Positions 7,727-17,077 are shown, counted from the first letter of the stretch. The stretch: DNA of 64,000 nt from an uncultured Bacteroides sp. (GCA_902168185.1 CABHOV010000034.1:62001-126000); one strand, 5' to 3'. Notes: generated by a model not told the origin, from the sequence alone. Program-made: numbers and translations.

Positions 7727-9514
7727 ATGAATCTCGATCACTTACTTCGTTCCGAAATCCAGAAAGCAGTTACATCTGTTTTTAGCCAATCGGTAGATAC
7801 TTTACAATTACAACCTACCAACGCAGAGTTTGAAGGTTCCCACACGCTGGTATGTTTTCCGCTGACTAAAATTTCACGCAAAGGTCCTGAAGAAACCGCC
7901 AAGGTCGTAGGCGAATACCTGGTTGCAAATTCAGGTATCGTTAGCAAGTATAATGTTGTGAAAGGATTTCTGAATCTGTCATTAAGCGATAGTATCTGGA
8001 TTGAAGTACTGCATACTATAGTTTCCAATCCTGATTATGGTCAGTTGCCTGCGAACGGACAAGAGGTCATGATCGAGTACTCTTCGCCGAACACAAACAA
8101 GCCTCTTCACTTAGGACATTTACGAAATAACTTTCTGGGCTATAGCGTAAGTGAAATCTATAAAGCAAGTGGCTATACTGTACACAAAGTTCAGATCATT
8201 AACGATCGTGGTATACATATCTGCAAATCGATGGCAGCCTGGAAACTCTCTGGAAACGGAGAGACACCACAGAGCAGTGGTCTAAAAGGCGATCACTTAG
8301 TGGGTAAATACTATGTGATTTTTGATAAGACCTATAAAGCACAAATCAGCGATCTGATAGCAAGCGGATTAAGTGAAGAGGAAGCGGGCAAGCAAGCGCC
8401 TATCATGCAAATGGCGTCAGAGATGCTGCGCCAGTGGGAACAGAAAGATCCCGCCACCATAGAGCTCTGGAAGACGATGAACGGCTGGGTATATACCGGC
8501 TTTGATGCTACCTATAAGCGAATGGGCGTTGATTTTGAAAAACTATACTACGAATCGGATACATACCTGCTTGGCAAAGAAATAGTTTTGCAAGGTGTAG
8601 AGAAGGGCATATTCTTTAAGAAAGAAGACGGCTCCATCTGGGTTGATCTTACTTCCGATGGGCTGGATCAAAAGGTATTGCTGCGCTCGGATGGCACTTC
8701 AGTATATATGACGCAGGACATAGGCACCGCTATACTTCGCTTTAAAGACTTTCCGAAAATTTCCGGGCAAGTATATACTGTTGGAAATGAACAAGAGTAT
8801 CACTTCAAAGTGTTATTCCTGATTTTGAATAAACTGGGCTATGACTGGGCCAAGCATTGCTTCCATTTATCCTATGGCATGGTTGACCTTCCTACCGGGA
8901 AAATGAAATCACGCGAAGGTACGGTGGTTGATGCCGATGAATTGATGGAAGATATGCACCAGGAAGCTGAGCGTCAAACGCGTGAACATGGAAAACTGGA
9001 AGGTGTAAGTGACCAAGACGCACACATGTTGTTCGAGATGATTGGACTTGGCGCACTGAAATTCTTCTTGCTGAAAGTTGATCCCAAGAAAAGAATGTTA
9101 TTTGATCCCAGTGAATCTATACAATTGCAAGGGTTCACCGGACCATTCATTCAATATACACATGCCCGTATCAAAGCTATTCTGCGAAAAGCAGAGAGTT
9201 TAGATATACATGTTAACGCAAGCGATCTGAAGGCAGTAACATCGCTGGAACCCGCTGAGCGCGATGGTTTATACCTGATCAGTTCTTTTGAAAATAAAAT
9301 CAAGGAAGCAGCAAAGGATTACTCTCCTGCTGTTATCGCAAACTATGCATTTGAATTGGCAAAAGCGTATAATCAATTCTATCAAAGTATACCGATCTTC
9401 AATGAAGAGAATCCTGCTAAACTGAAATTCAGAGTAGCATTCTCGTATGCGGTGGCAAACATTATTAAACGCTCTCTGAAGTTGTTGGGCATTGAGGTGC
9501 CGGAGCGGATGTAG
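7727..9514 (+). CDS. argS: arginyl-tRNA synthetase
   Basis: The 595-residue protein is a class I synthetase that charges tRNA-Arg in the cytoplasm. The HIGH signature appears as HLGH (128-131) inside PNTNKPLHLGHLRN. The KMSKS region is degenerate, GKMKSREG (391-398), as is common in ArgS, where the lysine can lie elsewhere. An N-terminal additional domain (about residues 1-100) and a C-terminal DALR anticodon-binding helix bundle ending GIEVPERM complete a full-length enzyme. It lies just downstream of arginine-using enzymes, but a terminator separates them, so the clustering may be chance. Confidence 0.95.
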   Translation: MNLDHLLRSEIQKAVTSVFSQSVDTLQLQPTNAEFEGSHTLVCFPLTKISRKGPEETAKVVGEYLVANSGIVSKYNVVKGFLNLSLSDSIWIEVLHTIVSNPDYGQLPANGQEVMIEYSSPNTNKPLHLGHLRNNFLGYSVSEIYKASGYTVHKVQIINDRGIHICKSMAAWKLSGNGETPQSSGLKGDHLVGKYYVIFDKTYKAQISDLIASGLSEEEAGKQAPIMQMASEMLRQWEQKDPATIELWKTMNGWVYTGFDATYKRMGVDFEKLYYESDTYLLGKEIVLQGVEKGIFFKKEDGSIWVDLTSDGLDQKVLLRSDGTSVYMTQDIGTAILRFKDFPKISGQVYTVGNEQEYHFKVLFLILNKLGYDWAKHCFHLSYGMVDLPTGKMKSREGTVVDADELMEDMHQEAERQTREHGKLEGVSDQDAHMLFEMIGLGALKFFLLKVDPKKRMLFDPSESIQLQGFTGPFIQYTHARIKAILRKAESLDIHVNASDLKAVTSLEPAERDGLYLISSFENKIKEAAKDYSPAVIANYAFELAKAYNQFYQSIPIFNEENPAKLKFRVAFSYAVANIIKRSLKLLGIEVPERM

Positions 9515-9530
9515 ATGAGAAATTAAGATT

Positions 9531-9566
9531 GGAGGATTAAGTATTCTACAATACTAAAAATCCTCC
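9531..9566. terminator. hairpin between convergent genes
   Basis: GGAGGATT (9531-9538) pairs with AATCCTCC (9559-9566), and GTATT (9541-9545) with AATAC (9550-9554) inside. It lies between argS and the convergent membrane-protein gene. There is no T-run, so it is a moderate terminator candidate. Confidence 0.45.
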
Positions 9567-9625
9567 AGTCATTTATCGCATCAGTTTTCAAATTCAAATC
9601 TTCTGATTCAATCTTATCCCCGTTG

Positions 9626-10831
9626 TTAGAGGTAACTTAGCCAGGTATAGCTATGTGTGCTTTTATATCGATTATACCATTTACATACCGGGTATAATAC
9701 TACTACAACGCTTATCCATACAAAATATACCCAGCCGAGGGAATAGCCAAAGCCGATCGGAATTCCTCCAAAGCTCGAGCCAAAATGGAAATCTACTTCC
9801 CACAACGATTTATCGGCGATGATCATATAGCAGATCAAAGATATAGTGTGGATCAAGTAGAAATGCAAAATGTAATAGAAGAGCGGAACGCGTCCAAATA
9901 CGAGGGCAGGTTTTAAAATCTTGAGCTCCTTATTTTCCATCCATGATAAAATAATCAATATTGGACCGAGCGTCATCAAAGTATAGATAAGAGATACCGG
10001 GTACTTGGTAACGTTGATAAAACTCATCATTGTAAACAGCGCATTCTTTTGAACGCTCCAGGGTGCAGGGTCGCCATACACGTTGATATATCTCAACACA
10101 AAGAATAATACAAGCGAAGATATACCAGCTACCAGCAGACGTTGCCTTCTTGCCTGTGGATCGAAATCTTTGGTATACCATTTCCCGACAGCATATCCTA
10201 CTAACATAATTCCCAGCCAGGGTATCAAAGGATAAAATGCAAACAACAGATGTTTTTCGTCTAACGCTAACGTACCGGTCTGATTGAGTATAGCCCACGC
10301 TGCGTATCCTGTATCGCCAGGCTCCAATTGAAATTTATCAAATATATTATGACCAAATACCAGGATAAGCCCAAGTATACCTACGATAATTTCCGGCAGG
10401 TAAATTAACATTGCCAGCACAATCATCGAAGCTCCGAGAACCCAGATCACTTGCATGATTATAAAATCATAATACAGGTTGAAAAGGATTCCGAAACGCA
10501 TCACTGTAAATTCCAGGAAGATGAGCCATAGCCCACGCGTTAGCAGAAAGTTGAATAGCTCTGGTTTTGTTTTGCGTTGAAGACTAATGCGTGCTGCCAC
10601 CCCTGATAGAAATACAAATGCAGGAGCACAAAAATGTGTGATCAAACGTGTAAAGAATAATATAGGATTTGTTTTATCTAAATCGGTAGGTTGAAAGACA
10701 TTGGCATCAGCATGAAAAAAATCGCGTGTATGATCGAGCGCCATGATGATCATGATCATACCTCTCATCAGATCAATGGAAGATATCCGGGGCTTCTCCG
10801 TCAAAACACCGTTCACAGTAGTGGTGGTCAT
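9626..10831 (-). CDS. DUF1624 / HGSNAT-like integral membrane protein
   Basis: The 401-residue protein has about ten predicted hydrophobic helices and begins, after a short cytoplasmic tail, with RISSIDLMRGMIMIIMALDH. The ID.MRG...M..MALDH pattern with a first-helix aspartate and histidine marks the DUF1624 family, related to the catalytic part of heparan-alpha-glucosaminide N-acetyltransferase (YeiB-like acyltransferase superfamily). Family members are thought to pass acyl groups across the inner membrane, and the substrate here is unknown. It is transcribed alone, with the YceI gene's terminator upstream. Confidence 0.72.
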   Translation of the reverse strand: MTTTTVNGVLTEKPRISSIDLMRGMIMIIMALDHTRDFFHADANVFQPTDLDKTNPILFFTRLITHFCAPAFVFLSGVAARISLQRKTKPELFNFLLTRGLWLIFLEFTVMRFGILFNLYYDFIIMQVIWVLGASMIVLAMLIYLPEIIVGILGLILVFGHNIFDKFQLEPGDTGYAAWAILNQTGTLALDEKHLLFAFYPLIPWLGIMLVGYAVGKWYTKDFDPQARRQRLLVAGISSLVLFFVLRYINVYGDPAPWSVQKNALFTMMSFINVTKYPVSLIYTLMTLGPILIILSWMENKELKILKPALVFGRVPLFYYILHFYLIHTISLICYMIIADKSLWEVDFHFGSSFGGIPIGFGYSLGWVYFVWISVVVVLYPVCKWYNRYKSTHSYTWLSYL

Positions 10832-10943
10832 AAGTAATCGGTTTAAGAATGATTCTTATACGATAACTCAAGATACAAGTTCGCTTTATCTTATTTTCAC
10901 TTGGAACAAATAAGTTTACAACTACATGAAGGGTATATCTATA

Positions 10944-10974
10944 AACAAAAAAAGCCACCTCGTAAAAGGTAGCT
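10944..10974 (-). terminator. terminator of the YceI gene
   Basis: On the minus strand AGCTACCT (10974-10967) pairs with AGGTGGCT (10960-10953), one mismatch, followed by seven T residues. It lies 30 bp past the YceI stop codon. Confidence 0.75.
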
Positions 10975-11003
10975 CTCCTGGCTGAACTGAACATCCATTT
11001 ATC

Positions 11004-11546
11004 TTACGCCGCTTTCGTCAACTCGATGTTCATATGAAGCTTAACATCCTCTCCTACTACCATACCACCTGCTTCTGTTAATGCATTCCATGTCAAACCA
11101 AAATCTTTGCGGTTTACTTTACCATTCAATTCGAAACCCGCTTTTACATTTCCCCAAGGATCTTTAGCAACACCACCGAAGTCAACATCAAGTGATACTG
11201 CTTTGCTTACGCCACGGATTGTCAATTCACCATTCAGTTTATAATCGCTTCCGATTTTATCCAACACGCCACTGAAAGAAATGGTAGCATGCTGTGCTGC
11301 TGAAAAGAAGTCATCACTCTTCAAGTGTCCGTCACGATCAGCTTGATTCGTATCAATACTATCTACATCAATGCTAAGTGTTACCGCGGCATTGTTAAAG
11401 TCATCGCTTTCGCTAACCACTTCACCTGAAAATTTCTTGAACGATCCTGTTACTGTTGAGATCACCAAGTGCTTTACTTTAAATTGTACTTCGCTATGGG
11501 TTGTATCAATGGCCCATTTTGTCTGCGTTGCTGTTGCTGTCGCCAT
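11004..11546 (-). CDS. YceI-family lipocalin-like protein
   Basis: Start set at ATG 11546, giving MATATATQTKWAIDTTHSEV (180 residues). An upstream ATG at 11606 would place the start inside the -7 box and the 5' leader. The family markers are WAIDTTHSEVQFKVKHL near the N-terminus and FSGEV, KSDDFF and ITFSG-like strands of an eight-stranded barrel. YceI proteins bind isoprenoid-like or other long hydrophobic molecules. No signal peptide is seen, so this one is probably cytoplasmic. The promoter carries TACCTTTG and two tandem 16-bp sites, which suggests activation by a regulator. The upstream Crp/Fnr gene is the nearest candidate. Confidence 0.85.
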   Translation of the reverse strand: MATATATQTKWAIDTTHSEVQFKVKHLVISTVTGSFKKFSGEVVSESDDFNNAAVTLSIDVDSIDTNQADRDGHLKSDDFFSAAQHATISFSGVLDKIGSDYKLNGELTIRGVSKAVSLDVDFGGVAKDPWGNVKAGFELNGKVNRKDFGLTWNALTEAGGMVVGEDVKLHMNIELTKAA

Positions 11547-11581
11547 AATATTATTTGTTTCTGTTTTTGTAAATGATGTTA

Positions 11582-11589
11582 CAAAGGTA
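11582..11589 (-). promoter_or_regulatory. -7 box of the YceI gene
   Basis: Minus-strand TACCTTTG matches TAnnTTTG and would start transcription near 11578, leaving a leader of about 32 nt. A TTG lies 16 nt upstream, closer than the 19 nt seen at trxA and mraZ, which fits a promoter that needs an activator. Confidence 0.5.
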
Positions 11590-11612
11590 TACCCGGCAAC
11601 CGCCACAAGAGG

Positions 11613-11660
11613 TTGAACTAGGTTAAGAAAGAATGGGAAGCGTATTGAACTAGGTTAAGA
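11613..11660. repeat. tandem 16-bp imperfect-dyad sites upstream of YceI
   Basis: TTGAACTAGGTTAAGA occurs exactly twice, at 11613-11628 and 11645-11660. The copies start 32 bp apart, about three helical turns. The first 14 bases are themselves an imperfect palindrome (10 of 14 symmetric). Relative to the predicted YceI start the centres lie near -42 and -74, classic activator positions. Confidence 0.6.
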
Positions 11661-11724
11661 TCGAACCGATATGCGTGATGTTATCCGCGATCCGATATTA
11701 TTTGATTACGATTAGTTGCATCCT

Positions 11725-12312
11725 TTAACCTTTCTCCATGAGGCGTCTTCGTACTTTACTGAGAAACTCGGGCGTAATGCCGAGGTATGAAGCGATGTAT
11801 TTTAGTGGAACATATTGCTCCAGTGAAGGATATTTTTCACGGAATGAAATATAGCGTTCATCGGCTGCTGCAGAGTGACCTTGAATGATGCGATGCAAGT
11901 GTGTAACCAATGCATTCTGATATAGTATACGGAAGTAGCGCTCCAGGCGCGGATACTTTTCGAGCAGTTCTTCCTGACTATGTTTTGATAACAACAACAC
12001 TTCCGAATCTGCCAGTGCACGTGTGCTATAGATGGATGGAATACCTTTCGTTATACTATGCAGATCTCCCGTCCACCACCGCGCAGTTGCAAATTGTGCT
12101 ACATGATCAACAGCATCCTTATCCGTGAAGTACGTCATCAGGCAACCCGATTGCACATATATATAATACCGCGTCACCTCGCCGCTACGTTCCACAAAAT
12201 CGCCCTGACGCACGGTGAGAGGAAGGCAAATTGAACTGATGAATTGTTTTTCCTCCTCCGTCAGCTGAACGGTTTCGTTGATGTGTGCAATAAACGATGA
12301 TGCTGTATTCAT
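11725..12312 (-). CDS. Crp/Fnr-family transcription regulator
   Basis: The 195-residue protein has an N-terminal cyclic-nucleotide-binding-type barrel (about residues 20-125; VRQGDFVERSGEVTRYYIYV) and a C-terminal helix-turn-helix region (PLKYIASYLGITPEFLSKVR). The glycine- and arginine-rich phosphate cassette that binds cAMP in CRP is not recognisable, and there is no cysteine cluster as in FNR, so the effector is unknown. This short form with IAxxLGITPExLSxxR is widespread in Bacteroidota. It lies upstream of the YceI gene in the same direction with 178 bp between, and may control it through the tandem sites. Confidence 0.85.
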   Translation of the reverse strand: MNTASSFIAHINETVQLTEEEKQFISSICLPLTVRQGDFVERSGEVTRYYIYVQSGCLMTYFTDKDAVDHVAQFATARWWTGDLHSITKGIPSIYSTRALADSEVLLLSKHSQEELLEKYPRLERYFRILYQNALVTHLHRIIQGHSAAADERYISFREKYPSLEQYVPLKYIASYLGITPEFLSKVRRRLMEKG

Positions 12313-12456
12313 AGAAAGTAAAAATACATTCGATAACCGTAAATCAGGATCAAAATATAAAACATTCAGGCATTTTGTTTCGTGTAAGGATGAGTGCTTT
12401 TTAAAAGCTCAAAATTGATGAGACGTATTTCTAATAACTTCTGAAGGTCTGAGGGA

Positions 12457-14706
12457 ATGAGAATTTCAAAGATTTGGCTACGTAAGCCGTTTCTAATAAT
12501 CGCATCTATAGTTGTTTCATCAATCTTTGTCGCTGAGGTCTCTGCCCAGGAGAAAATCGATAGTCTAAAAGCATTATTAAAAAATGACCAACAGGATACC
12601 ACACGTGTAAATCTACTGATCGATCTCGCCCGTGAATTGTATCGCTCCGGAAATTTTCACACATCGCTGCAAACAGCAAGAGAAGCCCGTGCACTCGGCA
12701 AACAACTAAACTTTCAAAAAGGTATTGGCAATGCCTGGCTAGTATCCGGCTACGCCTATATTCGGAAAAGTGAATACGACAGTGCTTTGTATGAATTCGC
12801 GCAGGCGAAGAAAATATTTGAAAGTACCTCTTACACGATAGGACTGGCGCGTACACATAATTTTATCGGCCAAGCGTACGAACTCAAATCTGACTATGAT
12901 GAAGCACTTCGAAACTATACAACATCACTCGCGCTTTTTAAAACTACAAGTGAACAAGAAGGCCTCGCTTCCATCCTGAACAGCATCGGTATAAATTATT
13001 ACTACCGCGGCAGTTATGAAATCGCATTGGACTATTATTTTCAATCGCTTAAGATCAGTGAAGCCATTCATAACAACAGGCTGATTGGATCAACCCTGAA
13101 TAACATGGGTGTAGTATATCAGGGACTGGAGCAGCCTAAAGAGGCCCTGCATTATTATCAGCGATACCTTGAACACATGCAACGCTCCGGAAGCAAAGCT
13201 ACCATTGCATTTGCCATGACAAACGTAGGCGGTATACTTACCGTGCTGAAACGTTACCATGAAGCTCGCCAATATCTGGAGAAGGCATTGAAGGTGCAGG
13301 AGGAAATCAACGAACGGAGAGGGCTTGTTTTGTCTTTATGTTTTCTGGGAGATATATACGTTGCAGAAAAAAAGACGGTGCAGGCAGAGAAAAATTACAA
13401 GCGTGCCCTACAGATCGCTACAGAAATTGAAGACCAGGAGATTGCGTTAAATGCTATTGGAAATTTAAGTCTGCTATATATAGGGGAACATAGATTTGCG
13501 GAAGCCGACCTTTACCTCGCCCGTTTGAAACAATCAGCGGAAACACTGGGCACTAAAATGTGGCTTGAAAAAAATTATCTGATCCAATCACGGCTTGATT
13601 CTGCACGCGGAAACTATAAAGACGCATACCTCTCCTATAAGCGCTATGCTTTTTTAAAAGACAGTCTCTTCGATCAGCGTAAAAGTCAACAGGTAGCGGT
13701 TGTACGTGGACTATATGAAGCTGAAAAAAAAGATAAAGAGATTCAGCTGTTGAATGATGCCAGAAAGATGCAAGCGCTGAAGCATACAAGTGACCAAAAA
13801 CTTTTTCTCTTCGCCATCAGTATTTTTATACTTACCGTTGGCGGTATGCTCTATTGGCTTCGACACAAAATGAAAACAGAAAGTCTTTTACTGCAACAGA
13901 AAGAAGAGATTTCGAAAGCCAATGAAGAAATGCAGGCATTGCTTGAAAAGATTGAGCAACAGAACCAGGTACTTGCAGCCAAGAATGAGAGCCTGGAAGA
14001 TCTGCATCTTGAAAAAGATGGAATGATCGGAATTGTTGCGCATGACCTTCGCAGTCCGTTAAATAAAGTAGTAGGCCTGGCCAGCATCATTGAATTAACG
14101 GGACCGCTGAATGCAGAACAGAAAGATATACTTTGCAGAATACGCAATGTCTGTGATGATGGCAATGCGTTGATCCGCGATCTCATGGAGATCAATAAAA
14201 TCGAAGATTCCAGCCAGGAAATTCGCGTTGAGAAAGTCGATGTTAAATTTTTTATCGAAGAGGCCATCACCAACTATACTGTTCCCTTAAAACAAAAACA
14301 ACTGGCATTAACGTGCACGTATCAACTTCAGCCAGGTGAGTATATTTCAATAGACCCGGTATATCTATCCAGAATATTCGACAACCTCCTGACGAATGCT
14401 ATTAAATTCTCACCGCCCGGAAAGCATATTTCCATCGATGCAAATTCAACAAACGAGCTTTGTATAATCACCATTCAGGACCAGGGACCGGGCTTCCATC
14501 CAAACGACTTGCCGCACTTGTTCAAGAAGTTTAAAAAACTTTCCGCGCAGCCTACTGCCGGAGAAAGTTCTACCGGGTTAGGGCTTTCGATTGTAAAGGC
14601 TTTGGTGATGAAAGCCGGAGGCAACATCGAAGTAGAAAGTGAATGGGGAAAAGGCGCCCGCTTCAAAGTCAAATTTCCAATTGTCACCGCGGGCACAGTT
14701 GCTTAA
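12457..14706 (+). CDS. TPR-containing membrane sensor histidine kinase
   Basis: The 749-residue protein starts with a signal or anchor sequence ending in EVSAQEK. A periplasmic array of tetratricopeptide repeats (about residues 45-390; repeated A..Y..AL..Y patterns such as DEALRNYTTSLALF) follows, then one membrane helix at about 448-467 and a coiled coil (475-520). HisKA comes next with His529 in IVAHDLRSPL. The ATPase domain has an N-box near 641, DQGPGF near 674 and GLGLSIVKAL near 707. It should autophosphorylate and pass phosphate to a response regulator that is not encoded nearby. The YkgJ-type gene follows 8 nt after the stop and is probably co-transcribed. Confidence 0.9.
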   Translation: MRISKIWLRKPFLIIASIVVSSIFVAEVSAQEKIDSLKALLKNDQQDTTRVNLLIDLARELYRSGNFHTSLQTAREARALGKQLNFQKGIGNAWLVSGYAYIRKSEYDSALYEFAQAKKIFESTSYTIGLARTHNFIGQAYELKSDYDEALRNYTTSLALFKTTSEQEGLASILNSIGINYYYRGSYEIALDYYFQSLKISEAIHNNRLIGSTLNNMGVVYQGLEQPKEALHYYQRYLEHMQRSGSKATIAFAMTNVGGILTVLKRYHEARQYLEKALKVQEEINERRGLVLSLCFLGDIYVAEKKTVQAEKNYKRALQIATEIEDQEIALNAIGNLSLLYIGEHRFAEADLYLARLKQSAETLGTKMWLEKNYLIQSRLDSARGNYKDAYLSYKRYAFLKDSLFDQRKSQQVAVVRGLYEAEKKDKEIQLLNDARKMQALKHTSDQKLFLFAISIFILTVGGMLYWLRHKMKTESLLLQQKEEISKANEEMQALLEKIEQQNQVLAAKNESLEDLHLEKDGMIGIVAHDLRSPLNKVVGLASIIELTGPLNAEQKDILCRIRNVCDDGNALIRDLMEINKIEDSSQEIRVEKVDVKFFIEEAITNYTVPLKQKQLALTCTYQLQPGEYISIDPVYLSRIFDNLLTNAIKFSPPGKHISIDANSTNELCIITIQDQGPGFHPNDLPHLFKKFKKLSAQPTAGESSTGLGLSIVKALVMKAGGNIEVESEWGKGARFKVKFPIVTAGTVA

Positions 14707-14714
14707 TTTTGTGC

Positions 14715-15197
14715 ATGGATTTGCAGCGTTTCAAAAATCTTTCACAGCAGCGCGGAAATGATAACAAGAAGTTTCTTCAGGGCATGAAGAAAAAGGATCC
14801 GCGTAAAGTGGATGATGCATTTCATGATACGCATGAAGAAGTTTTTGAGGAGATCGATTGCCTCACCTGCGCTAACTGCTGCAAGACAACTAGTCCTATT
14901 TTTTATCAGAACGACATCGAGCGTGTAGCGAAATCACTGCGCATGAAACCCGGTGACTTCATTGAAAAGTATTTGCGCATTGATGAAGATCGTGACTATG
15001 TTTTAAAATCATCTCCTTGTCCTTTTCTGGACTCCGAGAATTACTGCATGGTATATGAAGACCGTCCGAAAGCATGTCGTGAATATCCGCACACCGATCG
15101 CAAGAAAATGGTACAGATCATGGAGCTTACCTATAAGAATACTCAGGTTTGCCCTGCCGTTTTAGAAATAGTTGAGCGTCTTAAAAAAGTTTTCTAG
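14715..15197 (+). CDS. YkgJ-family Fe/Zn cysteine-cluster protein
   Basis: The 161-codon frame starts at ATG 14715, 8 nt after the kinase stop. An earlier in-frame ATG at 14643 lies inside the kinase gene and is rejected. Cysteines at 49, 52, 55 and 56 (CLTCANCC), then 102, 111, 121 and 146, form the CxxCxxCC...C...C pattern of the YkgJ family, annotated as putative zinc- or iron-chelating proteins. The sequence YCMVYEDRPKACREYP is typical. It is cytoplasmic and of unknown function. An iron-sulfur cluster has been suggested for such motifs but is not proven. Confidence 0.85.
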   Translation: MDLQRFKNLSQQRGNDNKKFLQGMKKKDPRKVDDAFHDTHEEVFEEIDCLTCANCCKTTSPIFYQNDIERVAKSLRMKPGDFIEKYLRIDEDRDYVLKSSPCPFLDSENYCMVYEDRPKACREYPHTDRKKMVQIMELTYKNTQVCPAVLEIVERLKKVF

Positions 15198-15260
15198 TCT
15201 TTTTTCGTTTTAGCATCTGATGTCTTTTAGATACTTTCGATGCGCAAATCAAACACCATC

Positions 15261-16643
15261 ATGAAACGGATTTTTTTGTTCCTGTTAAGTTTATCAGTAT
15301 TTACTATATCTCATGCCCAGCTACGTCTCCCCTCCCTGTTTGACGATCACATGGTATTGCAGCAACAATCGCCTGCACCCATTTGGGGATGGGCACATCC
15401 ATCGCAAGATATTGTTATCAATGTAAGCTGGGATACCACCACCATTAAAACCAAAGCTGATAACACCACCTATTGGAGCACAACTATATTTACTCCGCCC
15501 GCAGGTGGCCCGTATACTATTACTATCAAAGCGGGAGGAGAAATAAGAACCTTGCAGGATGTTTTGATTGGAGAAGTATGGCTTTGCTCCGGTCAATCCA
15601 ATATGGAGTGGAGTATGGAATCATCCGGCGATGGTAAAGAAATGATCAGCCAGGTTAACGATCCGAAGATCCGTCTCTTTAACGTGAATAAATCAGCGGC
15701 TTCTTTTCCGCAGGTGCATGGTGAAGGTAAATGGAAAGCGTGTGATCCCGAGGGAGTAAAATATTTCAGTGCTGTAGGATATTTCTTTGGCAAAAAACTT
15801 AATCAGAATCTAAATGTACCGATCGGTTTAATTAACGTAAGCTGGGGAGGAACGCCTGCCGAAACGTGGGTTCCCGAAGGACGTATACTGGCAGACCCTG
15901 CCTTGAAAGCATCTGCAGAAAAACAAATCGATGATCGTCCATGGTGTCCGTCACGACCTGGTGTAGTATATAATTCCATGATTAATCCGATCGTCCCATT
16001 TCGTGTTGCCGGTACGTTGTGGTACCAGGGTGAAAGCAACACAGGAGCACCTGAAACATACAAGCATCTTATGGAAACGATGGTGACCGAGTGGAGACGA
16101 GTATTCCTGACTGAATTCCCTTTTTACTTTGTTCAGATTGCTCCCTATAGCGGCTACGGTGGCGACAGTGGTGTATTGCTCCGTGAACAGCAAGTAGAGA
16201 TGTTACAAATTCCCAAGAGCGGTATTGTTGTCATTTCAGATCTTGTAGACAATGTAAAAGATATACATCCCAAGTACAAAAAACCTGTAGGCGAACGATT
16301 GGCTAATCTTGCACTGGCGCAAACCTATGGCCAGAAAAATATAGTATATCAGAGCCCGGTATATAAATCTTTCAAAATCGAAAAAGGCAGAATCAGAATA
16401 TCATTTGATTACGCAACGAATGGCCTGATGTCTAAAGGTGGTGAGCCTACTGAATTTCAGATTGCCGGTGCCGACCATAAATTCTATCCTGCCAAAGCTA
16501 AGATCGACGGTAATACTGTAGTTGTATCTGCGAAGGAAGTAAAGACCCCGGTAGCGGTTCGTTTTGCATGGAGCAATGCCGCGATGCCAAATTTGTTTAG
16601 CAAAGAGGGTCTTCCTGTGTCCAGTTTCCGTACGGATAAATAA
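15261..16643 (+). CDS. secreted sialate O-acetylesterase family protein
   Basis: Start set at ATG 15261, which begins a clear signal peptide (MKRIFLFLLSLSVFTISHAQ). ATG at 15240 would add seven residues and is also possible. The mature protein opens with LRLPSLFDDHMVLQQ, then has the SGNH-hydrolase serine motif CSGQSNMEW near residue 110, a NVSWGGTPAETW block, and GTLWYQGESN, all typical of sialate/acetylxylan O-acetylesterases of Bacteroidota. It removes O-acetyl groups from sugars in the periplasm. No polysaccharide-utilisation genes (SusC/D) are adjacent. The product is of normal length for the compact form. Confidence 0.88.
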   Translation: MKRIFLFLLSLSVFTISHAQLRLPSLFDDHMVLQQQSPAPIWGWAHPSQDIVINVSWDTTTIKTKADNTTYWSTTIFTPPAGGPYTITIKAGGEIRTLQDVLIGEVWLCSGQSNMEWSMESSGDGKEMISQVNDPKIRLFNVNKSAASFPQVHGEGKWKACDPEGVKYFSAVGYFFGKKLNQNLNVPIGLINVSWGGTPAETWVPEGRILADPALKASAEKQIDDRPWCPSRPGVVYNSMINPIVPFRVAGTLWYQGESNTGAPETYKHLMETMVTEWRRVFLTEFPFYFVQIAPYSGYGGDSGVLLREQQVEMLQIPKSGIVVISDLVDNVKDIHPKYKKPVGERLANLALAQTYGQKNIVYQSPVYKSFKIEKGRIRISFDYATNGLMSKGGEPTEFQIAGADHKFYPAKAKIDGNTVVVSAKEVKTPVAVRFAWSNAAMPNLFSKEGLPVSSFRTDK

Positions 16644-16694
16644 CTGCGAAGCTATACGCGCTTTGCGTATACTATATATACACTTTGAAACAAG

Positions 16695-16725
16695 AAATGC
16701 CAGTGAAGAATCTCCACTGGCATTT
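16695..16725. terminator. bidirectional terminator between the esterase gene and trxA
   Basis: AAATGCCAGTG (16695-16705) and CACTGGCATTT (16715-16725) form an 11-bp perfect stem with a 9-nt loop. It lies between convergent genes. Confidence 0.8.
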
Positions 16726-16753
16726 TATATTGATCTGAATTCTCAGTTCTATA

Positions 16754-17077
16754 TTACGCTACCTGCGCTGCAAGTTTTTGAGCCAGTACAGATTTAGGTA
16801 CGGCACCAACTTGTTTGTCAACGATCTGACCACCTTTAAATACGAGCAATGTTGGGATGCTTCGAACACCGAAACGTGCTGTAACAGCTGGATTTTCGTC
16901 AACATTAAGTTTGCCGATAACAGCTTTGCCATCGTAATCGCCTGCCAGTTCTTCTACTACCGGGCCGATCATTTTACAAGGACCACACCATTCTGCCCAG
17001 AAATCAACCAGTACAGGTTTATCAGAGTTGATGATCTGATCAAAGTTGGCATCAGTGAGTTCAATTGCTTTTCCCAT
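16754..17077 (-). CDS. trxA: thioredoxin
   Basis: A 107-residue cytoplasmic thioredoxin with the active site WCGPC (Cys31, Cys34) inside [11 protein letters not shown], and the cis-proline loop SIPTLLVF. It reduces disulfides using electrons from thioredoxin reductase. Length and sequence are standard. It has its own well-formed promoter in the 151-bp gap after dnaE, so it need not be co-transcribed with it. Confidence 0.97.
   Translation of the reverse strand: MGKAIELTDANFDQIINSDKPVLVDFWAEWCGPCKMIGPVVEELAGDYDGKAVIGKLNVDENPAVTARFGVRSIPTLLVFKGGQIVDKQVGAVPKSVLAQKLAAQVA

Noticed and set aside
8891-8930. Missing KMSKS in ArgS as a defect
   Set aside because: ArgS enzymes often lack a canonical KMSKS; GKMKSREG is in the right place and the protein is full length.
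13851-14273. A 140-residue frame antisense to the TPR kinase
   Set aside because: Serine- and isoleucine-rich product opposite HisKA codons, no family features.
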